The notes beneath the pieces are model-generated. The model made no database searches. It saw only the letters and a program-made list of their open reading frames with translations, and was not told the DNA's origin. A stretch of DNA of 64,000 nt from Mayamaea pseudoterrestris (Eukaryota; Bacillariophyta; Bacillariophyceae; Sellaphorales; Sellaphoraceae). The stretch covers positions 1,272,501 through 1,336,500 of the forward strand of contig BROI01000001.1 of the NCBI GenBank assembly GCA_027923505.1, given 5' to 3'. A program made the translations under genes and the position numbers. This document shows positions 42,989 through 54,000 of the stretch, piece after piece (positions within the stretch are counted from its first letter, which is position 1; each line of letters starts with the position of its first letter).

Positions 42989-44236
42989 TCACTCTTGCTG
43001 TGGACCAACGCAATTATCTTGCTCTTTCAATCGTTGATACAATGCCAGCGCCTGACTCGCCATGGACAAGGCCACGGTTGGAATGGACTCTCGCTCCGCT
43101 TTCGACGTGACGGCATATTGATACAAGACTGGACTTCCTCCAGCAAACGGCGAATGCACCAGTCGACGTTTCTTCTGGCGCAATGGATCATGGTTTTCAC
43201 TGTCCGGCCGCTTGGCGCCGGCGGAAACCCACGACTTTGACGCCATGATGAATTCAATGTGCTGCAGCAGCTGCACTTGGATTGGCAACAATTTGGGCTC
43301 GTGGTTGCGCAGATAGTTGGCATATAGTCGTCGCTGATTGTGCGCCCAGCTGGCGAGATTGCGACCGTCGTGCGTCACGTGTGGATCAATGACAAAGTTG
43401 CCATGTGTTTGAAAGTGCAATTGCAAGCCTTGCAGCATGACGTTGAAGCGCTCCTCGTCGCTTCTAATGTCTATCAGCGAGCTATTTGGATCAAGATTGA
43501 CACCAATGGATTGCAGTCGATCAATGCGCGCTTCGGAGAGCATGGACGAAACATATCTTTGACGCTGATGTTTCAACCAATCCTGCAGACTGTGATTCTC
43601 GCACATGTAGCCCGTCGACACATTGAAGGAATTGAATCGTCTACGAAAGTCTACTAGTCCATTGAACATACTGCACCATTGCACATCATCAATGGCATCG
43701 TTCTGTCCCTGCGCTCCCGTCGGATCCAGTTCGAACCCAATCTCCTGCAGCTTTTGAATGCGACACGGCAGCAACGCGGGCGACCGGCCGCGAATGCCGT
43801 TCAAATAATGCTTGCGGTTGTTGCGGACCCACTCGTAGAGGTTCTTGTTGTTCCAGCGATAGCCGCGCGGCACGTTGAGCGAGCCATGGTGGCGTTGTTG
43901 AAAATCCAGCAAGCCTAGCAGCATGCCCATCCAGCGAGCGTCCGAGTCGGTCGTGTCTTCGGGTGTTGCTGTTGCTGTTGTTGCTGCGGCTGGTCGGGGA
44001 AGGACATCCAACCTATTTGAAAATGACTTTTCCTTTATCTCAATGTTAGAAGGACTGCTTGATTTTGGTGTTTGACCGTCAGTAACCTTCGTCTCTGTTG
44101 CTGCTTCGCCATTCGGTTGCTCGCCCTGATCTGAAGCGGCAGCTACTGCAGCAGGTGGAGGTGCGTTCCCATCACTATTGACAGGAGCTACAGGCTCTTC
44201 CCCATCCTGCCTTGCTTCCGTCGAGCTAGTAGACAT
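42989..44236 (-). CDS. Three-repeat helicase-associated (HA) domain protein, copy 2
   Basis: 415 aa from ATG at 44236 (MSTSSTEAR). There are three HA-type repeats as in copy 1 (starting RWMGMLLGLLDF, WCSMFNGLVDF and RFNVMLQGLQLHF), a basic C-terminal RQKKRRL, and an acidic Ala-rich N-terminus that differs by small in-frame indels. A putative 5'-UTR intron keeps the GAG|GTAAGT donor near 44,513 and an AG acceptor just before the ATG. The upstream extension open in copy 1 is closed by a stop here, which supports the downstream start in both. Nucleic-acid binding is inferred from the HA family. Confidence 0.85.
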   Translation of the reverse strand: MSTSSTEARQDGEEPVAPVNSDGNAPPPAAVAAASDQGEQPNGEAATETKVTDGQTPKSSSPSNIEIKEKSFSNRLDVLPRPAAATTATATPEDTTDSDARWMGMLLGLLDFQQRHHGSLNVPRGYRWNNKNLYEWVRNNRKHYLNGIRGRSPALLPCRIQKLQEIGFELDPTGAQGQNDAIDDVQWCSMFNGLVDFRRRFNSFNVSTGYMCENHSLQDWLKHQRQRYVSSMLSEARIDRLQSIGVNLDPNSSLIDIRSDEERFNVMLQGLQLHFQTHGNFVIDPHVTHDGRNLASWAHNQRRLYANYLRNHEPKLLPIQVQLLQHIEFIMASKSWVSAGAKRPDSENHDPLRQKKRRLVHSPFAGGSPVLYQYAVTSKAERESIPTVALSMASQALALYQRLKEQDNCVGPQQE

Positions 44237-45544
44237 ACTCCTGGAGGATGCAGGTGAAAAAGTAGCTAGAACGTAATTCGCTTGAACGTTGTGAATGGTA
44301 GGCAAGTTACTCTACGGAAGGATGGCGACGCGACGGTCATGTGGTCGCTGACCGTATCAAATGTCTGGGCGGGAACGCTGCGCCCTTTCTGGTGCGATTC
44401 CAATATTGCCCTTCGGGGAAATGACACTTTTTAAAGGCAACAGGGACGCTCAATCTTGCATTGCCCGCCCATGTCGTTCGACTCCGACCCCCCGTCATTG
44501 ACACTTACCTCGAGTGACACGATCGAACATCCGCGCGCAACGAACATGTTCAACATGAGAGAATTGCTGCAGAAAATAAGTACAAATATCCGTATTTGCA
44601 AGCTTACACCAAGCACCAGAGCTAACTTAAACTACTGGGGCATAGAATGAGCGTATTGCTGGCCGCAACTATCGCTAGACGTTGCTCTTTCGAAAAGTAA
44701 AGCAACTGCAAGCTACATTACCGCAGGTGTGAGCCTTGCGCTTGTGAAATAACTGCGCAGAGTAGCGCCTTTGCCTACGAGCTACTCTATAATATATGGT
44801 AGATAGGGCAACAGGTTTATGTATGTAGGCATGCGGTTAGTCACTCGTGAAGGTGTTGCATACAGCATGGTTCTCGACCTCGACTTGGTCGCGTCGCATT
44901 TGTGACTGGAACAAAGCAGGCGACTGAAACAGCTGCTGGTACCTGAGTTGCCATAGCATTGATTCGTTGTCGTTGATGCCAGCACTCATTGCATCGTTTC
45001 ATCAGCAGGTAAGCGATGTCAATAAGAATTCGGAGGATTGCACAAAGCGGTGCTTCTCTCCTGCTCCAGTCGTCACTGCTATTCAACTACGTAGTAAACT
45101 TCTTGGCTACTGCTCCATTTTAGAAAGGCGAAGGACCTGCCGCGCGAAGAATGAGCAGGCGGCGTTTAATGTTTCATTTGGAAGATGAGTGAAAGACTTT
45201 CGCAGAGATCTATTGCCGGCAGTTGAAGTTAGCATCAAGTTCCGGTTACATTTTCCGATATTGAATATTGCTTCACGACCATTGACGTTTCTAGAATATC
45301 AACATGAGTCAAAACAAGAACACGCTGTCGTATGGACATCGATGATACGTTAAAATATCCTATGTAAATGACGATGACTGCTATCATGGTTCGGCCATGT
45401 AGTTTGCTTCCCGGCCGATGCAGGGAGGTTTGCCAAAAATGGAGGCGCGCTGAGTAAGCGCTCACATCACATATTGGCAAGAAGCTGCAATAAACGCAAA
45501 CTACGGACACACCATCTACTTAACTTAACAAGTCACTTACTCTG
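44237..45544. other. HA-gene 5' leader and spacer, copy 2
   Basis: The leader (44,237-44,540) is strikingly similar to copy 1. The rest is collinear with 21,065-22,140 but has no supported gene. Confidence 0.5.
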
Positions 45545-45901
45545 ATGCTCACTACTTCCTGTTCAATCGGCTCGCACTTGGACCTTCTCGTCGTCACTCG
45601 CGACTACGCACCTCGAAAGCCGATGCGGTCCAACGAATGTGCACCTAGCCCACCAAGACGAAAAAATTCGACGAGTAGACAAAGACCGCGAGCCCTTTCG
45701 TATCCAGAAGACAAACCTCCTCGACGACCTCAACGATCGTTCCACAAATTGCACCAGATTGCGCAGGATGGTGTCGGGCGGGGGCAAAACGATGATGGCG
45801 ACAAGGACACGGAGGCGACCGATACGAGCGACAGGAGTGATGGCCTTCAAGATTCCACGAGCTCAATCATTGCATCTGCCTGCGTCGTCCACGTGCCATG
45901 A
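45545..45901 (+). CDS. Small basic Pro/Arg-rich protein, function unknown
   Basis: ORF of 118 codons from ATG at 45545, or 92 codons from ATG at 45623. The central part SPPRRKNSTSRQRPRALS and YPEDKPPRRPQRSFHKLH is shared with the truncated copy at 22,204-22,330. There the differences fall mainly on third codon positions plus one whole-codon indel, which indicates that this frame was under selection. The C-terminus is acidic and Ser/Asp-rich (NDDGDKDTEATDTSDRSD). No domain was recognised. The right duplication breakpoint lies inside this ORF (about 45,753), so its last 50 codons are outside the duplicated block. It may have undetected exons. Confidence 0.5.
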   Translation: MLTTSCSIGSHLDLLVVTRDYAPRKPMRSNECAPSPPRRKNSTSRQRPRALSYPEDKPPRRPQRSFHKLHQIAQDGVGRGQNDDGDKDTEATDTSDRSDGLQDSTSSIIASACVVHVP

Positions 45902-46724
45902 CATGTAACGATACTGCGTCAATTTTGAGTTTTGTATACTTTAAGAATTCTTATAGCAATTTGATTCTGCTAAAGCTATCGGAGAGTCATGACTACAATT
46001 GCTGTATCTGATGCTAAATCGACCATCCTTGTAACCTAGAAGTGTATATGCGTATTCAATCTAACTATTAGGAATATGAGCCCGAACATTCTCGAGCGAC
46101 CATCCATCGCCGTTCGCCGATCATCGCCACTTTTTTTGCATGATGACTGCCGCCACCTATGCATCAACTTCCATCTCATCTATCATCCACGTATATTGTG
46201 TTATTGCAGTGCTGTTAGACTTGGACTCTCTGATTCTGTGCCGTATAACTACCGGTATTCGTTTTCATGTTGCAGGTTGAAGGCAGTCTCGAAATCTCGA
46301 CGGCTCGAGAGTCTTGCTCCGTTCTATCATACAATTTTGACGTGGATCTTGACGCCTTGCCATGCGCGCATGGGTGTGTTTGACGCGGACTTAGAAAGAG
46401 ACAACAAATGGTGCAATATACGTAGTTGGCAAGATGTGGTGCATGGCGGCTGCTGTCTGCTAGCAAGGTGATGCTATTCACAATGTAAGCTCGCCCGGCT
46501 CGACAAAAGATCGCGCCGCCAGCCAAAAACACAGAAATGGCTTAACTAACAATCGTCAGTCAGTCTTATCGGTACCAAAATTCCGTCCTGCCTCCAAAAT
46601 TTAAACGCAGCACTCATTTCACAAGACTGCCGATTGCACATACACCTCCAAGCCTTCGGAGTCGTTGCATGTCGAGGGTTTCAAGTATTGAAACAATCCA
46701 CGGTGCATCTGCGATTACGTAACC
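45902..46724. other. Upstream region of the BTB gene
   Basis: 823 bp. A 131-codon plus-strand frame at 46,076 has no recognisable features. The region is treated as promoter/spacer. Confidence 0.4.
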
Positions 46725-49700
46725 ATGGGTCGAAGCAATCAATCGAACGAACCAGCAGCTGCAACAGCCGCTCTGGATCAACAATCCACTGCGCAGCAGC
46801 AGCCCCGAAAGAAAATGATGAAGTCGGTCGAGTGCAAGCTCGAGCATGGCAATCATGTCGTTGTAGGATCATTGGACGACGAAGACGACGAGACGGAACT
46901 GACTTGGCGATTAGACGCTAACAAGAGTCTGAGTGATTGGGCAGTGATTGTCACCACCAAGGAGACTGGAGCAGTGCAAGTCTACAATGTTCACAAAAAC
47001 TACTTGGCCGTCGGACCACGCAAGTCATTGTACTTTGCGCGCGAGTTTGGCGCGCATGCCAAGAGACTTCAGGAGCAGCAAGAGTTGATCAGACAGCAGG
47101 AACAACAAAAGTTACAGCAGCAACAAAAGACACTGAATGGAAATGCTAACGACAAGAAGGGGATTTTACCAAAGCAATTTGCTTTTCATTCGGGCATTGA
47201 ACCTTGCGAAATGATTACACGGACGCTTCGAAACGATCGCAGAGTGGTGGATGCTGTCGCGCCGTTGAGTCATCAGATGGTGACCAAGCTTGAGCTTGCG
47301 CAACTAGCCGCCGAAGCGTTTCCACAAGTGCTCGACTACATTTACTCGGGAGGCACGAAGCTGGAAGTGAATACACACAATGCGACTGCTCTGCATTACT
47401 TGGCCGACTTGTTTGAAATTAAACCGCTCCGTCGATTCATTCGCAGCTTTTGGCAGCAAGATTTGTGCGTCGAAAACCTTTGCTTGTACTACAAACACGC
47501 CAGCGTCGTTGGTGACGTTCCAGTGCTGCGGCAGGCGCAAGAGTTTTGTGCCCGGCATATTTTTGAAATCCCAGAGGACTATGTGGTGCAAGTTTTGACG
47601 ACGATTGATGCAACCTTTTTCTTTCACGTCATTTCGCATCATGCGGCCATTGGTGGGTCGGACCAACAAGATGACGACGAGCATGACGTCGCTGGCGAGG
47701 AGAAGTCAAGCAAGGCATTGCCGCAAAAGGATACTCGCGCCATTTCGTCCAAGCGACTTAGTCTCATTGTTGCTGTCTACTGCAACATTCATCGGCAGGA
47801 CTTGAACGGTCCGTCGTTTCTTCGGCTGGTCGGTCCGGACATTTTGCCAGAAATTGACTTGAAGGCGGCCAAAGTATTGCTCGAACTCGAGTACTACATT
47901 TGTCGCGACAAGGATAAGCTTACATCGCTCAAGAAGCGATGCATCAAGGTCATGAGCAAAAAGTGGGACCATGTGTGCGTCGATACGAAAGACTTTGACG
48001 TTGTCACGCTGCCAAGGTTGGGCGGTGAAGCACTTGAACGATTTGTTGCAATGAGCTTTACAAATGCCAAAGAGCGCTTATCAACGTTGGATCAAATTTT
48101 TCTCGAGTGGGACAAGGTGCAGGCAGAGTTGCAGCGACTGCGTTCCGAAGTGAGACAGCTTCGCGAGGAAAAGAAGAATTTTTACGGTGAAAACATTTTC
48201 GAAACATATGGCGGTGCCTTGCCAAACTCAACGAAACTGCACAACACGTCGTCGTTCATGCCGACGCATCTTTTAATGAAGGGTCGAGCTTTTACGGACG
48301 TGACTGGAACGTCAACGGCGTCAATGCAAACCAAATCTTCTGCTGCAAATCAGAGTGCTGGATCGATGAAGGGCAAGACGAATGGCTCGTCAAGTGGAAC
48401 CATCAAGCAAACATCATCCTTTATTCACGAAAAAGAAACGCAACAATCTGAGCAAGCCCGAGCAGCGCATTCAAAGCTGCCTCTCAATGAAGATGAAGAT
48501 ACAACGAGACAATTAAAAGGGAGCTCTGTGTTCAGCGGCCACCCGCCAAGCGCAGCCTCATTGTCTGAATATGCCGACTTTGTTCTAAAAAGTATGCCTG
48601 CGCGCGTAGAAGCGATTGAAATGGCAAGAAATCGCCAAAAGGTTGCTCTTTCTGCGTATGAGGAGGCGGTGGCAAAATTGAAGCAGTCTTCAGATGCCCG
48701 CGCAGCTATTGAAGCCCATTCGAGCATGGCAGAATCGTATGCCCAAGCGTCAGTTGATAGTGAAGCGATTCCTGACTGGACAGCGAGCTTTTCTATGGCA
48801 GACTCTGGAGTCCATGCGCCAGTTGCGAGTCAAGCCTCGCCAGAACGTTCGACAAAGGTAAAGATGCTTGCTTCGCTAAACGCAGCGCGCATGGCAACAC
48901 CTGAGCGTTCAACATCTCGGTCGTTGCCGTCAGTATCAGAGTTCCATCCTCATTCGGATCCAGCTCCAAAAGATCCACTGCTAGAATCACCAATAGCATC
49001 TGATTTTACGTCTTATAACGGTTCCATGCCTTCGAATTGCTCAGAAAGAAGAGCCAACAATGTGGAGAGCTTCGGATTTGATCAAACGATTGATGAACTT
49101 GCTCCGCCAATAGCATCGCTCGATGCAGTTTCGGAACAACGAATGTCAAGCCGACAGCGATCGGATCATTTCGAAAGAGCTAGCGCTGCACTTCATGACT
49201 ACGAAGCCAACAGCTTTTCGCACGAGAACAAACACGATTCGCGCAACAATCCTAATCGTAATCTGATGGTGCCCAAGGCTGCTATGGACAGCCCTCACAG
49301 TAGTCGAACAACTCGAGTCAAAAACACGCAAAAGACGGCAGAACCCATGACGCCACCTCCCCAAGCTCGGCTTGTCACGCCGCCATCTCGTCCAGTATCC
49401 ACAGGACGCATGCCGACGGAATCATTTTCGCAAGATTATGCAATGGCGGGCGCACAAAATGTCGTAGAGACACCCTCTCGAACGTCAACCCCATCGAGGC
49501 CTCAGGAGATTCTCAAGGATGCTGCTACTACCGCCAAATCTCTTTTTTCATTCACTAAGAACTACATTAAAACGTCGGCGTCACACTTCACAAACACTCC
49601 GTACGACGACGATGACCATGTTGAGACGGACCAAACGGCGGACAGCTACCTTGGTGGTAGCAATGGCCCAGTTCATGCGAATCACCAGCAATCGTCCACG

Positions 49701-49937
49701 CAACGCGCACCTCCTACAAACGCGACGGACGCCGACGAATTTTCGTCATCGCCCGTGTCGGTGGCAGTGTTTGACGCGGCTCCCTCCGATGAGGCAATGA
49801 CGTTTGACGTTGGATCACTGGTGCAGGCAGCCTACAAGTCTGGACCAGACCGTCGGAAACTACCAGCTTCCAAGTATCAAATGTCAATGGTATCGGCAAC
49901 GACGGCGTCGTCTGTGGCATCCACGTCGAGTTGGTAA
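46725..49937 (+). CDS. Large BTB/POZ-domain protein
   Basis: Single exon, 1,070 aa, ATG at 46725. After a Gln/Ala-rich start, residues about 60-235 form a BTB/POZ-like domain (DWAVIVTTKETGAVQVYNVHKNYLAVGPRKSLYFAREF ... LAAEAFPQVLDYIYSGG ... ALHYLADLFEIKPLRRFI). It is split by a Gln-rich insertion (EQQELIRQQEQQKLQQQQK). A BACK-like helical region follows to about 430. A short coiled coil (KVQAELQRLRSEVRQLREEKKNF) lies at about 463-490. The remaining 580 residues are Ser/Pro/Thr-rich and apparently disordered (ATPERSTSRS, MTPPPQARLVTPPSRP), with many SP/TP sites. BTB-BACK proteins often act as substrate adaptors for Cul3 ubiquitin ligases; no Kelch or MATH domain is present. It is single-copy, just right of the duplication. 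Confidence 0.85.
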   Translation: MGRSNQSNEPAAATAALDQQSTAQQQPRKKMMKSVECKLEHGNHVVVGSLDDEDDETELTWRLDANKSLSDWAVIVTTKETGAVQVYNVHKNYLAVGPRKSLYFAREFGAHAKRLQEQQELIRQQEQQKLQQQQKTLNGNANDKKGILPKQFAFHSGIEPCEMITRTLRNDRRVVDAVAPLSHQMVTKLELAQLAAEAFPQVLDYIYSGGTKLEVNTHNATALHYLADLFEIKPLRRFIRSFWQQDLCVENLCLYYKHASVVGDVPVLRQAQEFCARHIFEIPEDYVVQVLTTIDATFFFHVISHHAAIGGSDQQDDDEHDVAGEEKSSKALPQKDTRAISSKRLSLIVAVYCNIHRQDLNGPSFLRLVGPDILPEIDLKAAKVLLELEYYICRDKDKLTSLKKRCIKVMSKKWDHVCVDTKDFDVVTLPRLGGEALERFVAMSFTNAKERLSTLDQIFLEWDKVQAELQRLRSEVRQLREEKKNFYGENIFETYGGALPNSTKLHNTSSFMPTHLLMKGRAFTDVTGTSTASMQTKSSAANQSAGSMKGKTNGSSSGTIKQTSSFIHEKETQQSEQARAAHSKLPLNEDEDTTRQLKGSSVFSGHPPSAASLSEYADFVLKSMPARVEAIEMARNRQKVALSAYEEAVAKLKQSSDARAAIEAHSSMAESYAQASVDSEAIPDWTASFSMADSGVHAPVASQASPERSTKVKMLASLNAARMATPERSTSRSLPSVSEFHPHSDPAPKDPLLESPIASDFTSYNGSMPSNCSERRANNVESFGFDQTIDELAPPIASLDAVSEQRMSSRQRSDHFERASAALHDYEANSFSHENKHDSRNNPNRNLMVPKAAMDSPHSSRTTRVKNTQKTAEPMTPPPQARLVTPPSRPVSTGRMPTESFSQDYAMAGAQNVVETPSRTSTPSRPQEILKDAATTAKSLFSFTKNYIKTSASHFTNTPYDDDDHVETDQTADSYLGGSNGPVHANHQQSSTQRAPPTNATDADEFSSSPVSVAVFDAAPSDEAMTFDVGSLVQAAYKSGPDRRKLPASKYQMSMVSATTASSVASTSSW

Positions 49938-50206
49938 TTGTGCGAATAATATAGATGTATAGCTTAATGTTGCACTATCAATCATTAGTCATGCTATACG
50001 CATTCGTAGCTGGCACCGCACGAGTTCGATGCGTCTCGCTCGCATGACGGACAAAGACAGTCATAGTTCTCAATCAAAAATTTTAATCTGCCATGATATA
50101 CATTTACTTGTGTTTAATATATGCTTGTTGTTTAAGAGACAGTTGGTCACCCAAGCTGCTAGCTTACTTTTTATGCTCATGGCTGGCGTTTTTCCTTCCT
50201 TGTTGG
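49938..50206. other. Spacer between convergent genes
   Basis: 3' flanks of the BTB gene and of the interrupted membrane-protein gene. Nothing else was seen. Confidence 0.5.
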
Positions 50207-50648
50207 TTAACATTCCTCGACGTCATTGCAGTCGTCCGTTATTACCTTGTAACAAGTATTCTGACTGCTGTCGCTTTTCGGCGCAAGTACTTGATGTGCC
50301 GCTGATACATTGCCTTGGTTCGTCTTGGCAGTCCAAAGAAGCACCAACCCAATGCACAACAAGGCCGCCATGAGCACGCGATTGAATCCGGGCGAATGTC
50401 CATATTCCAGCAGCCAGTCGACAAAGAGGGAGGCCAAAGAGACGCCGCAGAAGCTTCCAATTCCGAAGCGGCATTCCAGCTGCCAAATCAACGAGTCGAA
50501 CTGATTGTTATGATGGTTGCTTGCATCGTTGCCGGTCGTCGGTGTCATCAATTTCATGAAACTGCGCAAGAGTCTCTTGAGAAGAATGAGAACCGTGCAC
50601 GGAACCAAGGAGGTTGTCAAGGCCCACGCGAAGCTCGTGGCAATCATG
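50207..50648 (-). pseudogene. 3' part of a four-TM membrane-protein gene split by a copia element
   Basis: Encodes TM2-TM4 of a small membrane protein: TSFAWALTTSLVPCTVLILL, then a loop, SFCGVSLASLFVDWLL, and VLMAALLCIGLVLLW, ending at 50207. The 5' part lies at 56,455-56,771 on the other side of the retroelement. The two exonic pieces (442 and 317 nt, counting the target site once) sum to 759 nt, a multiple of three, in one frame, so the gene was probably intact before a very recent insertion. It resembles the neighbouring gene at 57,002-57,627 in TM layout. The function is unknown. Confidence 0.7.
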
Positions 50649-50654
50649 AACGAC
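50649..50654. repeat. Target-site duplication, left of the copia element
   Basis: AACGAC, repeated at 56,455-56,460. Confidence 0.8.
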
Positions 50655-51027
50655 TGTTAGAAAGTACGGTTGTACAATACCAAATAAAGACTCTGCAATT
50701 GCTAACGATACTCGATATTATGACCTTATTCTGCTGCAAACTACCATCGCTCCTCTCGCATCTTCAAGAGGTATCCTCTTCTGCAACTTGCCTCAAGTTG
50801 CACTCAATATAGAGCATAAAGTAGCCATTCGGGCTGACGTTTGCACTTAACCACGTAAGCTTGTAGACTGACGCAAGCTCTTCTTGCAATTCAAGTTGAA
50901 TCGCACCTTGTTGCTTTCTTTGGACCGTTTTGGCTTCTTGCGGGTTACCTCAGTCCACTCATCGTTAGCTAACTCATCCTCATCCTTAAGTCGGTCCGAG
51001 CACCGTGAAGACTTGCTATTCACAACA
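50655..51027 (-). repeat. LTR (downstream, 3' LTR of the element)
   Basis: 373 bp, matches 56,082-56,454 without visible differences. Confidence 0.93.
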
Positions 51028-54000
51028 CCCTCCTTGCTCGTATCGACGACCTTTCTGAAACCATTATAGATGAACGCAGCATGCCTCGTATGCGTCTCCT
51101 CCTTGCAATTCTTTGACGTTATATCAGCAGGGTTCTCTTCCGACTTGATGTACTCAAATTTGATCCGTTTCTCCGCCGTCAGCTCCGTCAGGAACCGATG
51201 CCTAATGTCAATGTGTTTCGTCCTTTGTCCCACTTGATTATTATCTGCCAAGAATATCGCACCAGTGTTATCCGCATGGATGATAGCTGGGCTTGGAGGA
51301 TCCTTGCCAATGATTTCCTTTAACAAGTTCGTCTCGAAGATGATTTCTTTTGCTTCTTCCGCTTGACCAACGTACTCGGCTTCAGTACTTGAAAGGGCAA
51401 CGCTTCCTTGTTTCTTCGACTGCCAACTAACCAAGCAGTTGCCTCCGACCGTTGTCAAGTTGCTATTGATGCTGCGCCGATCGTTCTTATCGGACGCCCA
51501 ATCAGTGTCGGTGTATCCTTCCGGGCGCAAGTTCTCTGGCGTCCTCAACTTCAATGGCTTGGCGTTATGCTTTAGATATCCCATCAAGCGTGCCAACGCC
51601 TTCCAATGCTCCTTTCCAGGATTCGCCAAGTGCGATGACAAGTCTCTAACCGCGTTGCTGCAATCTGGGTAGACCTTCCTCACAGCGAAGAGCACTTTGC
51701 CGATATGCTTTCGATACGCCGCCACGTTGATGATGCTTCCTTCGTTCTTCATCAAGACGCTCCCTCCTGCCGCTGGGGTTGGATAGAACTTGAGCTCCCT
51801 CCTGATATCCTTTTCGAACGCCGCTATCATCTCGTCGGTATACTGTTTCATCGAGCACTCGAAGTACACGCCGTGCTCGTCCGATTTCAACTCGTAGTCC
51901 ACGCCAAGGAATCGTTCCAACGGACCCAAGTCCTTGATCTCGACGTGCTGCTTGATCCAAGCTTTCAACTTGTCCGTCTCGCTTGTGTAGCCCGAGTTGA
52001 TAACGTCGTCAACGTAAACCGTCACGATCAAGACCAGTTCGCCGTCGACATGCTTTAGAAAGACGCACGGATCCGTCTTCGACTGCACCAAGTTCATGTG
52101 CTTCGCATCCTTGAGCAGCTTGATAAAGTACTGCTGCCACAGCCTCGACGCGTTCACTTGTCCATACTGGGTCATCGACAGACGAATGCAGTGTGTCGTG
52201 CGATTGAATGTCCTTCCTTGCGACGCGCAATAGTCTTCGTAAAGGACTGGCGCCTCGATGTACAGCTCCGTCTCCGCTGGCGCTTGCAAGAATGCCGCGC
52301 ATACATCGAACACTTCCGCCACTTTCCACATCTCCGTTCGCTTTGCATTGACTCGCTTGCCTGCATCCAACTGCTTCTTCTTGTATAGCGACACACCAAG
52401 ATGAGTGCGGATTGATTGATCGACGGGCGTCGACGCAAAACTCTCTTCAAAATCAATTCCTGGCACCATTTCGTATCCAAGCACGGTGTTGCTTACACGC
52501 GCTTCAATCTCCTTTGTGATCGGATTCATCTTGTACGTAAAGACGTTCTTCGTTCCAAGTGTCTTTCGATTGGGAGGACGAGGGACTTCAGTCCACGCTT
52601 TGCCATCAAACTTGCCATACTCAATGAACGTAGGTTGCTCCCAAGTGGCTCGATTCTGCTCATTGTACGCCTCCCTCCAGTTCTTCGGGACAGGCGGTGG
52701 CGACTTGCCTGAAACCACAGCAAAGACTAGATCTGCAAGGTTAACTGGATCCTCATGGTCACTTGTGATGGATCCTCCCTCCTCGATTGCAATCACGGGC
52801 GCGCCAGCCGTGCCATCCTCGCCGCTAACGTCGCCAACTCCGATAGGTGCGCCACCATGTGAAAGTTGTTCTCCAGCTTCGATCTCCTCCGTTAAATCAA
52901 CCACAGCTCCACGATCAATCACCTCGTTTAGTACGCGACCTTGCATCAACTGCTGTCCATGGTCAACTTCGATATCAGCAGCTGAATCCCTCCTCAAGGG
53001 AGCACCACGAGAACGAGTCATGATCGGTGAGCGCAGCGGCACATTGCGCGGCGGGCGAGGGCCAGTGCGCGCCGGCGCAGTCGTGCCATCATCCTCCACT
53101 TTTCCATCCGGAGGCATTCCACCATGACCAAAGCTCCCCAACGATTCATCGTCAGACTCTTCAAAGAAACCTTCTTCATTTCCATCATCGTCGTCTTCTG
53201 TACCCTTTTTAACGAAAGGATAGACCCACCGAACATCTTTTGTGGCAATCACTTTGCGTGTGGATCGCTTGTAAACCAAGCACGTTCCTGCAGCGTGGCG
53301 TGGAGCGTGTCCCACATAAAAGCATTCTTCCGCCTTGGGGACAAAATGGCGTTGATTCACCATGGGGATCTTGTAATAACCACGCGCTCCAAAGGGAAGC
53401 AGATTCTTTGCTCGCACAGGCACAGTCTCTTTGAAAGGGGTGTAAGCGTCGGTATATCCAAGGCGCGGAATCAAATTGTCCTTTACCGTCGCCAGCTCGA
53501 GGCAATTTCCCCACAACGCCATCGTCTCAGCGTGGGTCAACTGATTCTCCTCAGCCATCATACTTGCGTGTCCCTTGTTGCGGATTGTTGGAAACGCTCT
53601 CTCCACACGGCCGTTCTGCATTGGCGTGTGAGGCGCCGTCTGCTCTATCTTGATTCCTCGAACCAAGCATGGCTCGACAAGCAGCTCCCATTCTGGTGCG
53701 TTGTCGCAACGAAGAAAACGACAACGGAACTCCTTCGCCTTTAACCAATCAATCAACGCAACAATCTGCTCGGTAAACTCGTTCTTCTGAGCGCCAAAGT
53801 AGCTCCACTTGCGACGAGTTGCATCATCGACGATCAAGCACCAGTAACGATTCTTGCCGAGAGACTCTTTATACGGACCGCTCAAGTCGAGAAACAAACG
53901 CTCTCCAGGATGCTTTGCCTCTATCTCCGTCTTCTTCTTCACGTTCTGCGACTTAGCTTTCGCCTTCTCGCAAGCAACGCAAAAGTCCAACGTTCCGACA

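Larger units (their letters stand above)
22331..45753. repeat. Tandem segmental duplication, copy 2 (23.4 kb)
   Basis: Direct repeat of 5,230-22,330 with all six genes in the same order and orientation. It is enlarged by an insertion of about 8.6 kb (30,877 to about 39,515) holding a 170-bp satellite. The right edge is set by the end of similarity within the small Pro/Arg-rich gene near 45,753. Confidence 0.93.

Noticed and set aside
46076-46471. 131-codon plus-strand frame upstream of the BTB gene
   Set aside because: No domain, signal or splice evidence; probably chance.
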